A stretch of DNA of 55,165 nt. Source: Bradyrhizobium frederickii. Its GTDB lineage: Bacteria > Pseudomonadota > Alphaproteobacteria > Rhizobiales > Xanthobacteraceae. Numbering within the stretch: position 1 is the first letter of the stretch; each line of letters starts with the position of its first letter. Position numbers and translations under genes: made by a program. Shown piece by piece: positions 54,672 through 55,165 of the stretch. Location of the stretch: positions 1 through 55,165 of the forward strand of contig NZ_SPQS01000034.1 of the NCBI RefSeq assembly GCF_004570865.1. Direction: 5' to 3'. Under the pieces are notes generated by a model, which saw nothing but the letters and a program-made list of their open reading frames with translations, was not told where the DNA came from and did no database searches.

Positions 54672-55165
54672 ATGATGGGCCGTCTGAAGAGTGACCAAGG
54701 TCAACTGTTCTACGAGTTTCGTCTTGGTTCCTGAAGATCATCTGGTGCGGAAGATCGATGCTGCTCTCGATCTATCCTGGCTTCGCGGTGAACTAGCATC
54801 TCACTATTCGTCGCTGGGGCGCCCGTCGATTGATCCGGAACTGATGATCCGGATGCTGGTCGTGGGGTATGTCTTTGCGATCCGCTCGGAACGGCTGATC
54901 TGCCGTGAAGTGCAGGTGAACCTCGCCTATCGCTGGTTCTGCAAGCTCGGTATCGAGGACGCTGTCCCGGATCATTCGGCGTTCTCGCGGGCCCGCAACG
55001 AGCGCTTCCGCGGTGGAGATGTTCTCCGCCGGGTGTTCGAACGGGTTGTCGAGACATGCATTGCCGCCGGTCTGGTTGGTGGCGAAGGATTTGCAGTCGA
55101 TGCGAGCCTGATTGCGGCCGACGCGAACAAGCAGCGCTCGATCGCAGGTCAGGACTGGCGCAGGG
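54672..55165 (+). pseudogene. IS1182/IS5-like transposase, frameshifted and cut by the window edge
   Basis: ATG 54672 opens MMGRLKSDQGQLFYEFRLG, then hits TGA at 54732. One base out of frame the homology goes on with VPEDHLVRKIDAALDLSWLR from 54727, through SLGRPSIDPELMIRMLVVGY and FSRARNERFRG to GFAVDASLIAADANKQRS near the edge. This fits loss of about eight bases between LG and VPEDH compared with the usual RLGxAVPEDH. A GTG at 54691 could start the second frame, so limited translation is possible. Catalytic residues mostly lie beyond the window. Confidence 0.75.

Overview
The window looks like chromosomal DNA of a Bradyrhizobium or close relative (Nitrobacteraceae, Alphaproteobacteria). 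This rests on high GC with long antisense shadow frames, the neighbour set lysC-ptsP-prfA-prmC-DUF4167, phaB/phaA/phaR, and an acdR-acdS pair, plus palindromic intergenic repeats of the kind common in that group. It is an inference from gene content and sequence style; no search was run. Both edges are cut through transposase genes: an IS5-type 5' end on the minus strand at 1-129, and a frame-broken IS1182/IS5-like transposase from 54672 to the right end.

Layout. (1) 0.3-11.3 kb is housekeeping: GIY-YIG protein, ubiG, a PH-domain membrane protein, lysC, ptsP (EI-Ntr), prfA-prmC, a DUF4167 protein with a long leader, a methyltransferase divergent from gloB, and a cupin. (2) 11.4-15.4 kb holds an EamA transporter and the polyhydroxybutyrate genes phaB, phaA and divergent phaR, with a terminator and three small palindromes between phaA and phaB. 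(3) 15.5-21.4 kb is metabolic and envelope genes: methyltransferase, branched-chain aminotransferase, HSL-type esterase, a small exported protein, a candidate outer-membrane barrel, a CMD-like protein and a Cds1-like PLP enzyme. (4) 21.6-23.2 kb is the Lrp-type regulator acdR divergent from acdS, whose diagnostic ACC-deaminase residues are all present. (5) 23.4-28.8 kb holds recQ, a polysaccharide deacetylase and the methionine operon metY-metA, preceded by a structured leader that can hide the metY ribosome-binding site.

(6) 29.0-34.9 kb is an RND efflux pair (pump and adaptor, no outer-membrane factor) divergent from its TetR regulator and a short-chain dehydrogenase, with repeated operator-like sequences between them. 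(7) 35.0-40.0 kb holds an amidase with a histone-like lysine tail, and an aldo/keto reductase plus MFS exporter divergent from a LysR regulator. (8) 40.2-47.3 kb is a sensing block: orphan PAS histidine kinase, AraC regulator, an Fnr-like regulator with an N-terminal cysteine motif, a small helical protein, a Cache chemoreceptor and a globin-coupled chemoreceptor. (9) 47.3-54.6 kb looks more accessory and visibly AT-richer: a Tat-exported beta-sandwich-like protein directly behind a large cyclase/AAA-ATPase/TPR protein, and an alpha/beta-hydrolase fused to a class III cyclase.

The least explained pieces are the metY leader, the cyclase-ATPase/Tat-protein pair, the oxygen-sensing block and the palindromes behind phaA. 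No tRNA, rRNA or CRISPR array was seen.
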